Assembly (NCBI GenBank): GCA_014651175.1
Contig: BMWJ01000002.1
Location: forward strand, 1 to 64,000
Length of the DNA stretch: 64,000 nucleotides
From: Streptomyces clavifer
GTDB taxonomy: Bacteria > Actinomycetota > Actinomycetes > Streptomycetales > Streptomycetaceae
Reading direction: 5' to 3'
Shown: in pieces, positions 34,601 through 43,090 of the stretch
Layout of the letters: each line of letters opens with the position of its first letter
Numbering within the stretch: the stretch's first letter is position 1
The notes under the pieces: model-generated
Told to the model about the DNA's origin: nothing
Database searches by the model: none
The model's input: the letters and a program-made list of their open reading frames with translations, nothing else
Position numbers and translations under genes: made by a program

Positions 34601-34861
34601 CTTTCACGCAGTGCGAGAATTCGCTCTCCGTAGGCAGTACCACACACGGCGCACATCTCCCGGGATCAACAAGCTGGATCGGCTTGTCCGTCTGTGATCC
34701 GATATGTCGCCCTCTCGTCCAGCAGGAGAGGGATCAGGCGGCGGGGCGGCTGATCCAGGGAGATGTACGCTCCGTCACCGTCGCGGCGGTGGGTGAAACC
34801 GTGCAGGGCGAGTTCCACATCCTGAGGCCCGGGCGCTCCGTCCGCCCGGCCCTCCGGCGCG
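34601..34861. other. Intergenic spacer
   Basis: About 260 bp. The only structure noted is the inverted repeat GGATCAG / CTGATCC (34731-34737 and 34750-34756, 12-nt loop), a possible terminator for the oxygenase gene on the minus strand. The promoter of the BCCT gene must lie here, but none is clear. Confidence 0.4.
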
Positions 34862-35734
34862 TCACCGGAGCCCCCGCGCCTTCAGCTCCGCGTGCCGGGC
34901 GGCACGCGCGGACCGGGCGAGCGGCAGATAGCGCAGCCGCTCGGGGAGCGCCGGCACCACCAGCCGGATCACGGTGCACAACCGCCGGAGCCGCCGCTCC
35001 TGGTCCGGGCTCCACGCGAGCCCGAGCGCGTCGCGGGCGTCGGGCGGCATCAGCCCGACGGTGATGAAGCTGCGGAACCGGGCGAGCGGCGGAAGCAGGA
35101 GCGGCCACACCGCCGCGACGAGCGGTCGCAGGACCGGCGGGCCCAGGTCGGGCGGGGGTACGGGGCGGTCCGCGGCGACCAGTTCCCGGACGACGACCGT
35201 CGCCTCCACCTCTTCGGCCAGCATCTTCCGGTAGTACGGCCAGAACTCCTCGACGGTCTGCGGCATGTCCCGGTCGTGGATGCCGAGCACCCGCCCCACC
35301 TGGAGCCATTCCCGGTACAGCGCCCGTTCCTGTGCGTCGGTGAGGGGGCGGACCAGATAGCGCGAGGCATGCTGGTACACGGGAAAGCCGGTGGCGTGCA
35401 CCCAGGCGTAGTTCGCGGGGGCGAGCGCGTGGTAGCGGCGGCCGCGGGTGTCGGTGCCCTGGATGGTGCGGTGCAGCTGCCGGAGCCTGCGCCCCTCCTC
35501 GACGGCCGCCTCTCCCCCGTATATCCAGAGCTGGAGCGAGCGCAGGGAGCGTTCGCCGCGTCCCCAGGGGTCGGTGCGGAAGACCGAGTGCTCGTCGACT
35601 CCTGCTCCGACCGCGGGGTGGGCGACCTGGAGGGTGAGGGCCGCGGGAAGCATCAGCAGGCCCCGGACGTCGCCGGCGAGACTCCACAGCACGCCGCCCG
35701 GTGGGGGCGGAGCGGGGTCTCCTGCGCTGGTCAT
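34862..35734 (-). CDS. MpaB/DUF2236 family oxygenase-like protein
   Basis: A 290-residue protein of the DUF2236/MpaB family, which includes heme proteins related to the latex-clearing Lcp and the fungal MpaB oxygenase. Family landmarks are LQVAHPAVGAGVDEHSVF, ALAPANYAWVHATGF, and YYRKMLAEEVEAT. No signal peptide. The start ATG overlaps the stop of a 50-codon ORF upstream (ATGA). The substrate is unknown; an unsaturated or isoprenoid lipid is a guess from the family. Confidence 0.82.
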   Translation of the reverse strand: MTSAGDPAPPPPGGVLWSLAGDVRGLLMLPAALTLQVAHPAVGAGVDEHSVFRTDPWGRGERSLRSLQLWIYGGEAAVEEGRRLRQLHRTIQGTDTRGRRYHALAPANYAWVHATGFPVYQHASRYLVRPLTDAQERALYREWLQVGRVLGIHDRDMPQTVEEFWPYYRKMLAEEVEATVVVRELVAADRPVPPPDLGPPVLRPLVAAVWPLLLPPLARFRSFITVGLMPPDARDALGLAWSPDQERRLRRLCTVIRLVVPALPERLRYLPLARSARAARHAELKARGLR

Positions 35735-35883
35735 GCGGGGGCTCCCAGGGGTCGGCGGGCGCTCGGGCCGGTGCCCGGGCCGTGTGTGTTCCAGTATGCG
35801 ATCGCGAGCGCGCCGGCGAGCCGCAGGGGCAGCGGGGAGCGTTCCTGGCGTGAGGGTGGCTCGGCGCCCTGGTGCATGTCCAT
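35731..35883 (-). CDS. Small hypothetical protein coupled to the MpaB-like gene
   Basis: A 50-residue ORF (MDMHQGAEPPSRQERS...) with AAGGGA seven bases before its ATG; its stop overlaps the next start as ATGA. The middle holds a short hydrophobic LRLAGALAIAYW stretch. I do not recognise it. The ribosome site and exact coupling are the reasons for calling it. Confidence 0.5.
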   Translation of the reverse strand: MDMHQGAEPPSRQERSPLPLRLAGALAIAYWNTHGPGTGPSARRPLGAPA

Positions 35884-36297
35884 GCGGGGTCCCTTGTTCG
35901 CATCTGTGTCAGCAGTGTTGACGCGCCTCATGAAACAAGTCAATAGTATTTGTAACTTTGACTCGCAGGGCGAGAAGGGTGCCGCCGAATGACCGATGCA
36001 GTGAGCGAGTCGGTGCCTGGGAGTCGTACGCGTCGGACGCGGTCAGCAGTGCTGTGCGTCCCGTCGGCGATCGCGGCGGACCCGGTGGCCACCGCACCGG
36101 CACAGGGGGTGACGGCCGCGTCGTCAGCGGGCCCGAAGGACTCCACGGTGCCGGCCGACGCGTGCGCACTCCGGTACTCGGCGACCGCGCCGAGCCGGCG
36201 CGGCAGCCGGTCCTCGCCGCCGCGGGCGACGTCCGCTCACCGGTCCCACCGCGGGCCCCGCACCCGGACCGCTTCCATCAAGAGGAGGTTGCCCACC
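35884..36297. promoter_or_regulatory. Divergent regulatory region between two MpaB-like genes
   Basis: About 410 bp. An A+T-rich patch (35930-35965) contains TTTGTAACTTT at 35949-35959, also found before the acyl-CoA dehydrogenase gene at 39321. GTCAATAGT and ACTTTGAC around it form a near-dyad. The frame of the plus-strand oxygenase is open back to an ATG at 35989, but that stretch reads as low-complexity and I treat it as untranslated leader. Confidence 0.5.
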
Positions 36298-37176
36298 ATG
36301 GGCCGCTACAGCCGACTGCGCGAGATCCGCCGGATGGATCCCGCCCGCGACTGCACCGAGATACTCCGGCTGGTGTCGCAGTACGAATTCCCCTGGGACT
36401 ACCGCCAGGGGATCAGTGTCGCGTTCCTGCGCGACTACGGCGTCCCGAGGATCTCCTTACTGCTCGACCGCACCCAGGAGTTCGAGCGCAACGGCCAGAA
36501 GCGCTACGACGACACCGTCCTGTTCGGCTACGAGATGGCGGCCGACGGCTTCGACTCCGAGCGGGCCCGCGCGGCCGCCCGGCACCTCAACCGCATTCAC
36601 GGCAAGTACCGCATCCCGAACGAGGACTACCTCTACGTGCTGGCCACGACCGTCGTCGGGCCCAAACGCTGGATCGACCGCTTCGGGTGGCGGCCCCTGT
36701 GCGCGACGGAGACCGCGGCGCTGGCGGAGGTGGGGCGCCGGATGGCGGTCCTGATGGGCATCGAGGACGCTCCCGACACCTACGAGGGGTTCGAGGAGCT
36801 GCTCGACTCCTACGAGGACCGGATGTTCGCGTACGACCCCGCGAACCGGCGGGTCGCCAACGCCACCTTCCGGATCATGGCCGCCTGGTACCCGGCCCCG
36901 CTGCGCCCCCTGGTGGCCAGGATCTCGCTCGCCCTGCTGGACGAACCGCTGCTCCGCGCGCTCGGCTTCCCCTCCCAGCCCCGGTGGGTACGGGCAACGG
37001 CCACGAGGATGGTGCGTGCCCGGTCCCACGGGGTACGGATGCTGCCCGCCCGACCGCGCTGGCTGCCCTCCCGGCCCAGACCGCGCAGCTACCCCTTCGG
37101 ATACCGGCTCGACGACCTCGGCCCGCACTGGGCGCAGAGCCGCCCGCTGGAACCCCTCCCCCTGGAGAAGTCATGA
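36298..37176 (+). CDS. MpaB/DUF2236 family oxygenase-like protein with TTA codon
   Basis: A 292-residue protein, a second DUF2236/MpaB member (VSQYEFPWDYRQGISVAFLRDYGVP, RTQEFERNGQKRYDDTVLFGYEM, HGKYRIPNEDYLYVLAT). It has AGGAGG nine bases before the ATG at 36298. Codon 54 is TTA (36457-36459), so translation probably needs the bldA leucyl-tRNA, tying it to late development. The stop overlaps the aldehyde dehydrogenase start (ATGA). The two products may act in sequence, an oxygenase generating an aldehyde that is then oxidised; this is inference. Confidence 0.85.
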   Translation: MGRYSRLREIRRMDPARDCTEILRLVSQYEFPWDYRQGISVAFLRDYGVPRISLLLDRTQEFERNGQKRYDDTVLFGYEMAADGFDSERARAAARHLNRIHGKYRIPNEDYLYVLATTVVGPKRWIDRFGWRPLCATETAALAEVGRRMAVLMGIEDAPDTYEGFEELLDSYEDRMFAYDPANRRVANATFRIMAAWYPAPLRPLVARISLALLDEPLLRALGFPSQPRWVRATATRMVRARSHGVRMLPARPRWLPSRPRPRSYPFGYRLDDLGPHWAQSRPLEPLPLEKS

Positions 37177-38612
37177 CGAGTCCGGCGGACCCTCCCGTCC
37201 ACGGCGTCGAGGATGTTCGCACCGCGGTGGAACAGGCAAGAAGCGCGGGCCGGAGCTGGGCCGCGCTCGGACACCGGGGGCGGCGCACGGCCCTGCTGGG
37301 CTGGAAGCACGCGGTGGCCCGGCGCACCGACGAGTTCGCCGGGCTGATCGCCTCCGAGACCGGCAAGCCACTGCACGACGCCCGCGCCGAGGTGCTGCTG
37401 ACGCTGGTCCACCTGGACTGGGCGGCACGCAACGCCCGCAGGGTGCTGGGCCGGCGCCGGGTGTCTTCCGGTCTGCTGTCGGTCCATCAGCGGGCGCTGC
37501 TCTCCTACCGGCCGCTCGGGGTGGTCGGGGTGATCGGACCGTGGAACTACCCGCTCTACACGCCGATGGGTTCGATCGGCTACGCCCTCGCCGCCGGCAA
37601 CGCCGTGGTCTTCAAGCCGTCCGAGCTCACCCCCGGGGTGGGGATCCTGCTCGCCCGGAGCTTCGGGGAGGCGGTCCCGGACCACGCCGGCCTGCTGCGG
37701 ACGATCACCGGTCCCGCGTCCACCGGCGCCGCCCTGGCCGGCGCCGACGGCCCGACCGGTCTGGACAAGGTCGCCTTCACCGGATCGCCCGGCACCGCCC
37801 GTAGGGTCGCGGCCGCATGCGCGGCCACGCTCACGCCGCTGCTCGCCGAGTGCGGGGGCAAGGACGCGGTGCTGGTCGCGGCGGACGCGGACCTGGACGC
37901 GGCGGCCGACGCGATCGTGTGGGGGGCGATGGGGAACGCCGGACAGACCTGCGCGGGTGTGGAGCGGGTGTACGCGGTGGCGTCCGTGCACGAGGAACTG
38001 TGCGCGCGCGTCGTGAGCAGGGCGCGGGTGCTGGCTCCCGGCGAGGCGTACGGCCCGCTCACCCTGCCCTCCCAGCTCGACGTGGTGCGGCGTCATGTGA
38101 AGCAGGCCCTGCAGGACGGAGGCCGGGCCGTGCTCGGCGGCCCCGATGCGCCCCGGACGCGAACGGTGGCACCGGTGGTGCTGACCGGCGTGCCCGAGGA
38201 CTCCCCGGCCGTGACGGAGGAGACCTTCGGCCCGGTCGTCGTGGTGAACGCCGTGCGGGACATGGCCGAGGCCGTGGAGCGGGCCAACGCGTCGGCGTAC
38301 TCGCTGGGCGCCGCCGTGTTCACCCGCTCCCGGGCCGCCGGGCTCGCGGTGGCCGGGCGCCTCGACTCCGGTGCGGTGTCGGTGAATTCGGTACTCGGCT
38401 TCGCCGCGGTCCCCTCGCTCCCGTTCGGCGGGGCGGGCGAGTCGGGGTACGGACGGATCCATGGCGAGGAGGGGCTGCGGGCCTTCGCGGCGCCGCACTC
38501 GGTCACCGTGCGGCGGTTCGCACCGGCGGTGGACCTGACGTCGTTCGCGACGCCCAGGACCGCGGCCGCGCGGGCGGTCGAGCTCGGCAGGAGGCTGCAC
38601 GCCCGGTTCTGA
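37173..38612 (+). CDS. Aldehyde dehydrogenase family protein
   Basis: A 479-residue NAD(P)-dependent ALDH. Present are GVVGVIGPWNYPLYTPM, the cofactor motif FTGSPGTARRV, the catalytic Glu in LLAECGGKDAVLV, the nucleophile in NAGQTCAGVERVY, and the late EETFGPVVVV. The C-terminus continues about 40 residues past the core. Translation is coupled to the MpaB-like gene. It is probably in the aldehyde-to-acid step of lipid breakdown; the substrate is unknown. Confidence 0.93.
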   Translation: MTSPADPPVHGVEDVRTAVEQARSAGRSWAALGHRGRRTALLGWKHAVARRTDEFAGLIASETGKPLHDARAEVLLTLVHLDWAARNARRVLGRRRVSSGLLSVHQRALLSYRPLGVVGVIGPWNYPLYTPMGSIGYALAAGNAVVFKPSELTPGVGILLARSFGEAVPDHAGLLRTITGPASTGAALAGADGPTGLDKVAFTGSPGTARRVAAACAATLTPLLAECGGKDAVLVAADADLDAAADAIVWGAMGNAGQTCAGVERVYAVASVHEELCARVVSRARVLAPGEAYGPLTLPSQLDVVRRHVKQALQDGGRAVLGGPDAPRTRTVAPVVLTGVPEDSPAVTEETFGPVVVVNAVRDMAEAVERANASAYSLGAAVFTRSRAAGLAVAGRLDSGAVSVNSVLGFAAVPSLPFGGAGESGYGRIHGEEGLRAFAAPHSVTVRRFAPAVDLTSFATPRTAAARAVELGRRLHARF

Positions 38613-38618
38613 GCGCGG

Positions 38619-39251
38619 TCACCCCGTGCTGATCAGGGGCACCAGGTAGCGGCGGGCGAAGGCACGTACCTGTTCGTCGTCGTCGAGCTCGAAGCAGCTC
38701 ACCGGGTTGAGGAGGAACGAGACGGTGATCCGCACCATGAGCTCGGCGACCGGTGTCGGATCCGTCTCGGGCCGCCCTTCCGCGCGCTGGGCGTGGCGCA
38801 GCCGGTCGGCCAGGTACTCGCGCATCGCGAGGAGGGCCGGGCCGCTCTCCAGCGTGAGGAAGGGGAGCATGATCTCCGGCTCCAGCTTCAGCAGACCGCC
38901 CACCAGGGGGTGTTCGCGGATGTGCTGGAGGACGGCGACGAAGCCCTCGACGAGCCGGTCCTCCATGGTGGGCAGGGCGGCGACGGCGTCGTCGACGTCC
39001 ATGACGAAACGGCGGTACTCGCGCAGCAGACAGGCCGAGACCAGGCTGTCCTTGTTGCCGATCCTCCGGTACACCGTCACCCGCGAGACCTTGGCCCGCT
39101 TGGCCACGTCGTCGACGGTCGAGCGGCGCAGCCCGAAGGTCATGAACTGCTCGCGTGCCGCGTCGAGGATCTGCTCGCTCAGCGCGTCCGACGGGGGCGG
39201 CTGGGCCATCGCGGTGGCCAGCAGTGCCTCGCTCGTGCTCGGTTCCGACAT
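38619..39251 (-). CDS. TetR family transcriptional regulator
   Basis: A 210-residue repressor with N-terminal HTH STVDDVAKRAKVSRVTVYRRIGNKDSL (about residues 45-71) and an all-helical ligand domain. ATG 39251 has GGGAGGG five bases upstream; a GTG at 39278 is nine codons longer. It is divergent from the acyl-CoA dehydrogenase gene and convergent with the ALDH gene. The repeated TTTGTAACTTT in both neighbouring promoter regions may be its site. Confidence 0.9.
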   Translation of the reverse strand: MSEPSTSEALLATAMAQPPPSDALSEQILDAAREQFMTFGLRRSTVDDVAKRAKVSRVTVYRRIGNKDSLVSACLLREYRRFVMDVDDAVAALPTMEDRLVEGFVAVLQHIREHPLVGGLLKLEPEIMLPFLTLESGPALLAMREYLADRLRHAQRAEGRPETDPTPVAELMVRITVSFLLNPVSCFELDDDEQVRAFARRYLVPLISTG

Positions 39252-39320
39252 GAGCCCTCCCCGTTCCGCCGTGTCCACTCAACCATGACGACCACGGAAC
39301 ACAGATACCCGGTACGTCAC

Positions 39321-39331
39321 TTTGTAACTTT
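39321..39331 (+). promoter_or_regulatory. Shared motif TTTGTAACTTT before the acyl-CoA dehydrogenase gene
   Basis: Identical 11-bp sequence to 35949-35959. It lies between the divergent tetR and acyl-CoA dehydrogenase genes, 20 bp before the GTG. Confidence 0.5.
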
Positions 39332-39350
39332 ACCCTTCCAGGAGGCCCCC

Positions 39351-40514
39351 GTGTCCGTCACCCCCGCGCTCCCCCGCTCACTCTCCACCGAACAGCGCGC
39401 GTTCGTCGCGGCCCTGCGCGAGTTCGCCCGGCGCGAGTGCGGGACGCGCGAACAGCGCGACGCGCTGGCCGCCGAGTCGGGCGGACCGCACGCACCGTCG
39501 CTCTACGCCCGGCTGGCCGGCCTCGGCTGGCTCGGTGTGTGCCTCCCGGAGGCCTACGGGGGTGCGGGCGGTGGAATGACCGATGCCTGCCTCTTCCTCC
39601 GGGAGACCTCGCGGGGGCTCGTACCGGCCGGCGGATTCATCACCTCGGTGATCACGGCCAAGGCGTACGAGCGGTTCGGCAGCGAGGAGCAGCGCAAGGC
39701 GGCGTGCGGGGGCGTGGTGGCCGGGCAGGTCCTCTCCATCGCGATGTCGGAGCCGGGGGCCGGGTCCGACGTGGCGGCGCTGCGCTGCCGGGCCGACCGG
39801 ACCCCCGAGGGCGGCTGGCTGGTCAACGGCCACAAGACCTGGATCTCCAACGCCCATCTGGCCGAGCACATCCTGCTGGTGGCCCGCACGGACAGCGGCG
39901 GGGCGAAGCAGGAGGGGCTGACCATGTTCCACGTCCCCGCCCGCACGCCCGGGGTAGAGATCCGGCCCATCGAGACGATGGGCGGACGCGAGGTCAACGA
40001 CGTCTACTTCACCGATGTCCGGCTGCCCGCGGACGCGGTGGTCGGCACGGTCGACCGGGGCTGGAGCCAGCTGATGGCGGGGTTGAACGCGGAACGCCTC
40101 TTCCTCGCGGCGAACATGCTGGGACTGGGGGAGCGGGTGTTCGAGGACACCGTCGCGTATGTGCGGGGGCGTGAGCAGTTCGGCCGCCCGGTCGGCTCCT
40201 TCCAGGCGCTGCGACACCGGCTGGCCGACCTGGCGACCGAGATCGAGTGCGCGCGGCTGCTGGTCTTCGACCTGGCGGCGGCCTGCGACGCCGAGCCGGA
40301 GCGGCTGTTCCCGCGCGAGGCGTCCATGGCGAAGCTCAAGGCGACCGAGACGGCGAAGCTCGCAGCGCTGGAGGGCATGCAGATGATGGGTGGTTACGGC
40401 TACGCGACCGAGTACGACATGGAGCGCCACCTCAGGGCGGCGGTCGTGTCGACGGTGTACGGGGGGACCAGTGAGATCCAGCGGGACATCATCGGCAGGA
40501 ACTACGGGCTGTGA
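39351..40514 (+). CDS. Acyl-CoA dehydrogenase
   Basis: A 387-residue flavoenzyme. Landmarks are CLPEAYGGAGGGMTDACLF, SEPGAGSDVAALRC, NGHKTWISNA, and the C-terminal MMGGYGYATEYDMERHLRAA and YGGTSEIQRDIIGRNYGL. It oxidises an acyl-CoA to the 2-enoyl-CoA. The GTG start has AGGAGG six bases upstream. It is divergent from tetR; the motif at 39321 suggests shared control with the MpaB-like/ALDH pair. Confidence 0.94.
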   Translation: MSVTPALPRSLSTEQRAFVAALREFARRECGTREQRDALAAESGGPHAPSLYARLAGLGWLGVCLPEAYGGAGGGMTDACLFLRETSRGLVPAGGFITSVITAKAYERFGSEEQRKAACGGVVAGQVLSIAMSEPGAGSDVAALRCRADRTPEGGWLVNGHKTWISNAHLAEHILLVARTDSGGAKQEGLTMFHVPARTPGVEIRPIETMGGREVNDVYFTDVRLPADAVVGTVDRGWSQLMAGLNAERLFLAANMLGLGERVFEDTVAYVRGREQFGRPVGSFQALRHRLADLATEIECARLLVFDLAAACDAEPERLFPREASMAKLKATETAKLAALEGMQMMGGYGYATEYDMERHLRAAVVSTVYGGTSEIQRDIIGRNYGL

Positions 40515-40520
40515 CGCCGG

Positions 40521-40997
40521 CTATCCGTGGTCGTACACCGTCACGGCGATGCCGCGATCCGCCAGCCGGGCGGCGACGAGGGGTTCGATCCGGGACCAGG
40601 TGCCACCGGCCAGTCCACAGCCGATCCGCGGCATGTGGACCGACGCCCCCAGCTCGGCGGCCCGCGCGGCGACCTTCTCCAGCCCTGCGTCGATCGCCTC
40701 GTAGCGCACCGGCACACCCTTGCTGCCGGTGCGTATCCCCCGCTGCCCGACCAGATTCGCCACCCACGTGTACGGGCCGGTCCGGACGAACTGCACGGCG
40801 CCCAGGCCGAAGTCGTTGCCCGCGCGCTCCCGGTGCCAGCGACGGTACGCGGCCTCCGGCTCGGGCCCGCGGCGGGAGAGGGCCAGGACGAAACCCTTCC
40901 CCCAGCCGCCCAGGTCGTTGCAGCAGTGCACGATCAGCTTGACGCCCTTGCCCAGGGGCGTGGTGGCGTCGCCCTGTACATAGGTGATCTCCGACAT
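40521..40997 (-). CDS. Macro domain protein
   Basis: A 158-residue stand-alone macro domain. ADP-ribose-binding landmarks are QGDATTPLGKG, IVHCCNDLGGWGKGF and MPRIGCGLAGGTWSRIEPLV. The arrangement resembles the TARG1/YmdB-like hydrolases that act on ADP-ribose adducts. It is convergent with the acyl-CoA dehydrogenase, 6 bp apart. Its role here is unclear. Confidence 0.88.
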   Translation of the reverse strand: MSEITYVQGDATTPLGKGVKLIVHCCNDLGGWGKGFVLALSRRGPEPEAAYRRWHRERAGNDFGLGAVQFVRTGPYTWVANLVGQRGIRTGSKGVPVRYEAIDAGLEKVAARAAELGASVHMPRIGCGLAGGTWSRIEPLVAARLADRGIAVTVYDHG

Positions 40998-41090
40998 GAC
41001 CTCACCGTACGGGCCGCCACTGACATTGATACGCGTAGCGGGTTCCGGTGATGGCGGCTCTGCCGCCGGCCGACGGTCCGCCCGGAACGC

Positions 41091-42923
41091 TCAGCTGCCG
41101 CCCTCCTCGTACAGGGCCTCGAGCACCTCCGCGTACCGGGCGTGGACCACCCGCCGGCGGAGCTTCAGCGACGGGGTCAGCTCGCCGGTCTCCGGCCCCC
41201 ATTCCTGCGCCAGCAACCGGTGGCGCTTGACCTGTTCGGTGCGGTTCAGCCGGGCGTTGGCCGCTCCGACGGCGCGCTCGACCTCCTCGCGCACGGCGGG
41301 GTGGTCCGGCAGTGCGTCCGGGGTGACGTCGATGCCGCGCGCCGCCGCCCAGGCGGGAGCGGTCTCCGGATCGAGGACGAGCAGGGCCACCAGATAGGAG
41401 TGCCCGTCCCCGTGCACGAGGGCCTGGCCGATGAGCGGGTGCTCCTTGAGCGTGTTCTCGACGAGTGCCGGGGAGACGTTCTTCCCGGTCGAGGTGATGA
41501 TCATTTCCTTCTTGCGGTCGGTGAGCCAGAGATAGCCGTCGTCGTCGATCCGGCCGATGTCCCCGGTCGGGAACCAGCCGTCCGCGTCCAGGGCCCCTTC
41601 CACACTTCCGTCGGCCCGCAGGTAGCCGGGGAACACGGTGCCGCCCCGGACCAGGATCTCGCCGTCGTCCGCGATCCGGAGCTCCAGCCCCTCCAGCGGC
41701 CGTCCCACCGATCCGAGCCGGAAGGCCGACGGGCTGTTCGTGGTGAACACCCCGACCGTCTCGGTGAGCCCCCAGGCGTCCATGACGACGATCCCGAAGC
41801 CCGCCCAGAAGCGGACGACGTCGAGCGGCATGGGAGCCGAGGCGCTGGCCGTCCAGACCAGCCGGTCGAAGCCGGCGAGCGAGAGGATCGGGTCCAGGAC
41901 CTCCGCCTTGGCGCTCCGGTAGGCGGCCTCCAGCACGGCGGGCGGCTCCTCACCGCGTTCCCGGTGCGCCACGTGCTCGCGCGCCGTCCCGGCCGCGGCT
42001 TCGATCACGGCCTGACGGTCCTCCGGCAGTGCGGCCAGGGCGTTCCGGAGGGTCGAGGCGAGCTTCTCCCACACCCTGGGGACGCCGAAGAACTGGGCGG
42101 GGCGCAGGGCGCCCGCGGTGGCCGCCACGGCAGCCGTGTCCGCGCAGAGGTGGACGTGCGAGGCCCGGAAGACCGGCAGGTAGATGCCCAGCATCCGCTC
42201 CGCGATGTGGGCGAACGGGAGGTAGCAGATGTGCTCGACGTGATCGGGGAGCTCCACCACCCGGTCCAGGGCGAGCGCGTTGGCCACGACGCTGCGGTGC
42301 GTGATCGGAACGGCCTTCGGATCGCCGGTGGTGCCCGAGGTGTAGACGACCGTCAGGAGGTCGTCCGCCCGAGACTTCCGCCAGGCCCCGTCGAAGGCCT
42401 CGGGGCTCGACATGCGCGCACCCGCGGTGTGCAGGGAGGCGTACGTGCGGTGGGGTCCGGCCTCGGCCGGCTCCACCACGACCAGGGCCTCCAGCGCCAC
42501 GGTGGTGTCGGCCAGCAGGGGCTCCCAGCGGGTCCGTTCCCGCGTGCCCTCGACGATCGCGAACCGGGCGCGGCTGTGCCGGGCGATGTGCGCGATCTGT
42601 CCGGGTGCCGCGGTTCCGTACACCGAGACGGGCACGGCTCCGAGGTGCGTGAGGGCGAGGTCGCTGAGCCAGTGCTCCGGCCTGTTGCCCATCATCATGA
42701 GGACCTGCTCGCCGCGCTCCACGCCGAGGGCTTCGTACCCGGCGGCGAGCACGGCGGTCTCGTGACGCACCTCCTGCCAGGTGAGGGTCGCCCATCCGCC
42801 GCCGTCCCCGTTGTCCCGCCAGGACAGGGCGGGCAGGCTGCCGTGGTCCTCGGCATTGCGTAACAGCAGCGCGGGCAGGGTGAGTTGCCCTGGTTCGCTG
42901 GGAAGTCGCAGGATCGTGGTCAC
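41091..42923 (-). CDS. Long-chain acyl-CoA synthetase (AMP-binding), TTA codon
   Basis: A 610-residue ANL enzyme. The P-loop is VVYTSGTTGDPKAVPITH, with MDAWGLTETVGVF, GWFPTGDIGRIDDDGYLWLTDRKKE and the C-terminal TGELTPSLKLRR. It activates a fatty acid to acyl-CoA. The GTG at 42923 has AGGAGG six bases away. Codon 21 is TTA (42863-42861), implying bldA dependence. It is divergent from a MerR gene with a dyad between them. A short hairpin GGCGGC-TCT-GCCGCC (41053-41067) follows it. Confidence 0.94.
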   Translation of the reverse strand: MTTILRLPSEPGQLTLPALLLRNAEDHGSLPALSWRDNGDGGGWATLTWQEVRHETAVLAAGYEALGVERGEQVLMMMGNRPEHWLSDLALTHLGAVPVSVYGTAAPGQIAHIARHSRARFAIVEGTRERTRWEPLLADTTVALEALVVVEPAEAGPHRTYASLHTAGARMSSPEAFDGAWRKSRADDLLTVVYTSGTTGDPKAVPITHRSVVANALALDRVVELPDHVEHICYLPFAHIAERMLGIYLPVFRASHVHLCADTAAVAATAGALRPAQFFGVPRVWEKLASTLRNALAALPEDRQAVIEAAAGTAREHVAHRERGEEPPAVLEAAYRSAKAEVLDPILSLAGFDRLVWTASASAPMPLDVVRFWAGFGIVVMDAWGLTETVGVFTTNSPSAFRLGSVGRPLEGLELRIADDGEILVRGGTVFPGYLRADGSVEGALDADGWFPTGDIGRIDDDGYLWLTDRKKEMIITSTGKNVSPALVENTLKEHPLIGQALVHGDGHSYLVALLVLDPETAPAWAAARGIDVTPDALPDHPAVREEVERAVGAANARLNRTEQVKRHRLLAQEWGPETGELTPSLKLRRRVVHARYAEVLEALYEEGGS

Positions 42924-43006
42924 GGCCGCCTCCTGACGCCATCGGCCGGGCCGTGCGGCCCGGACCGGGGGGTGGGACTGTGCTTCGATGGTGCCGGACA
43001 CTTTCA

Positions 43007-43034
43007 CAACAGTGGTGAGACAGCAATACTGTTG
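43007..43034. promoter_or_regulatory. Candidate MerR operator
   Basis: Dyad CAACAGT-N14-ACTGTTG between divergent merR and acyl-CoA synthetase genes, overlapping a possible stretched promoter (TTCACA ... TACTGT, 18 bp apart) in the merR direction. Confidence 0.6.
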
Positions 43035-43090
43035 CACTTGATCGGTGCACGGGCACAGCAGGACCGAGCAGTCGGCGACAAGGAGCAGTC

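Noticed and set aside
35989-36297. A 103-codon N-terminal extension of the MpaB-like protein
   Set aside because: It has a passable ribosome site but low-complexity composition and no family match; the ATG at 36298 has a stronger AGGAGG and the expected N-terminus.
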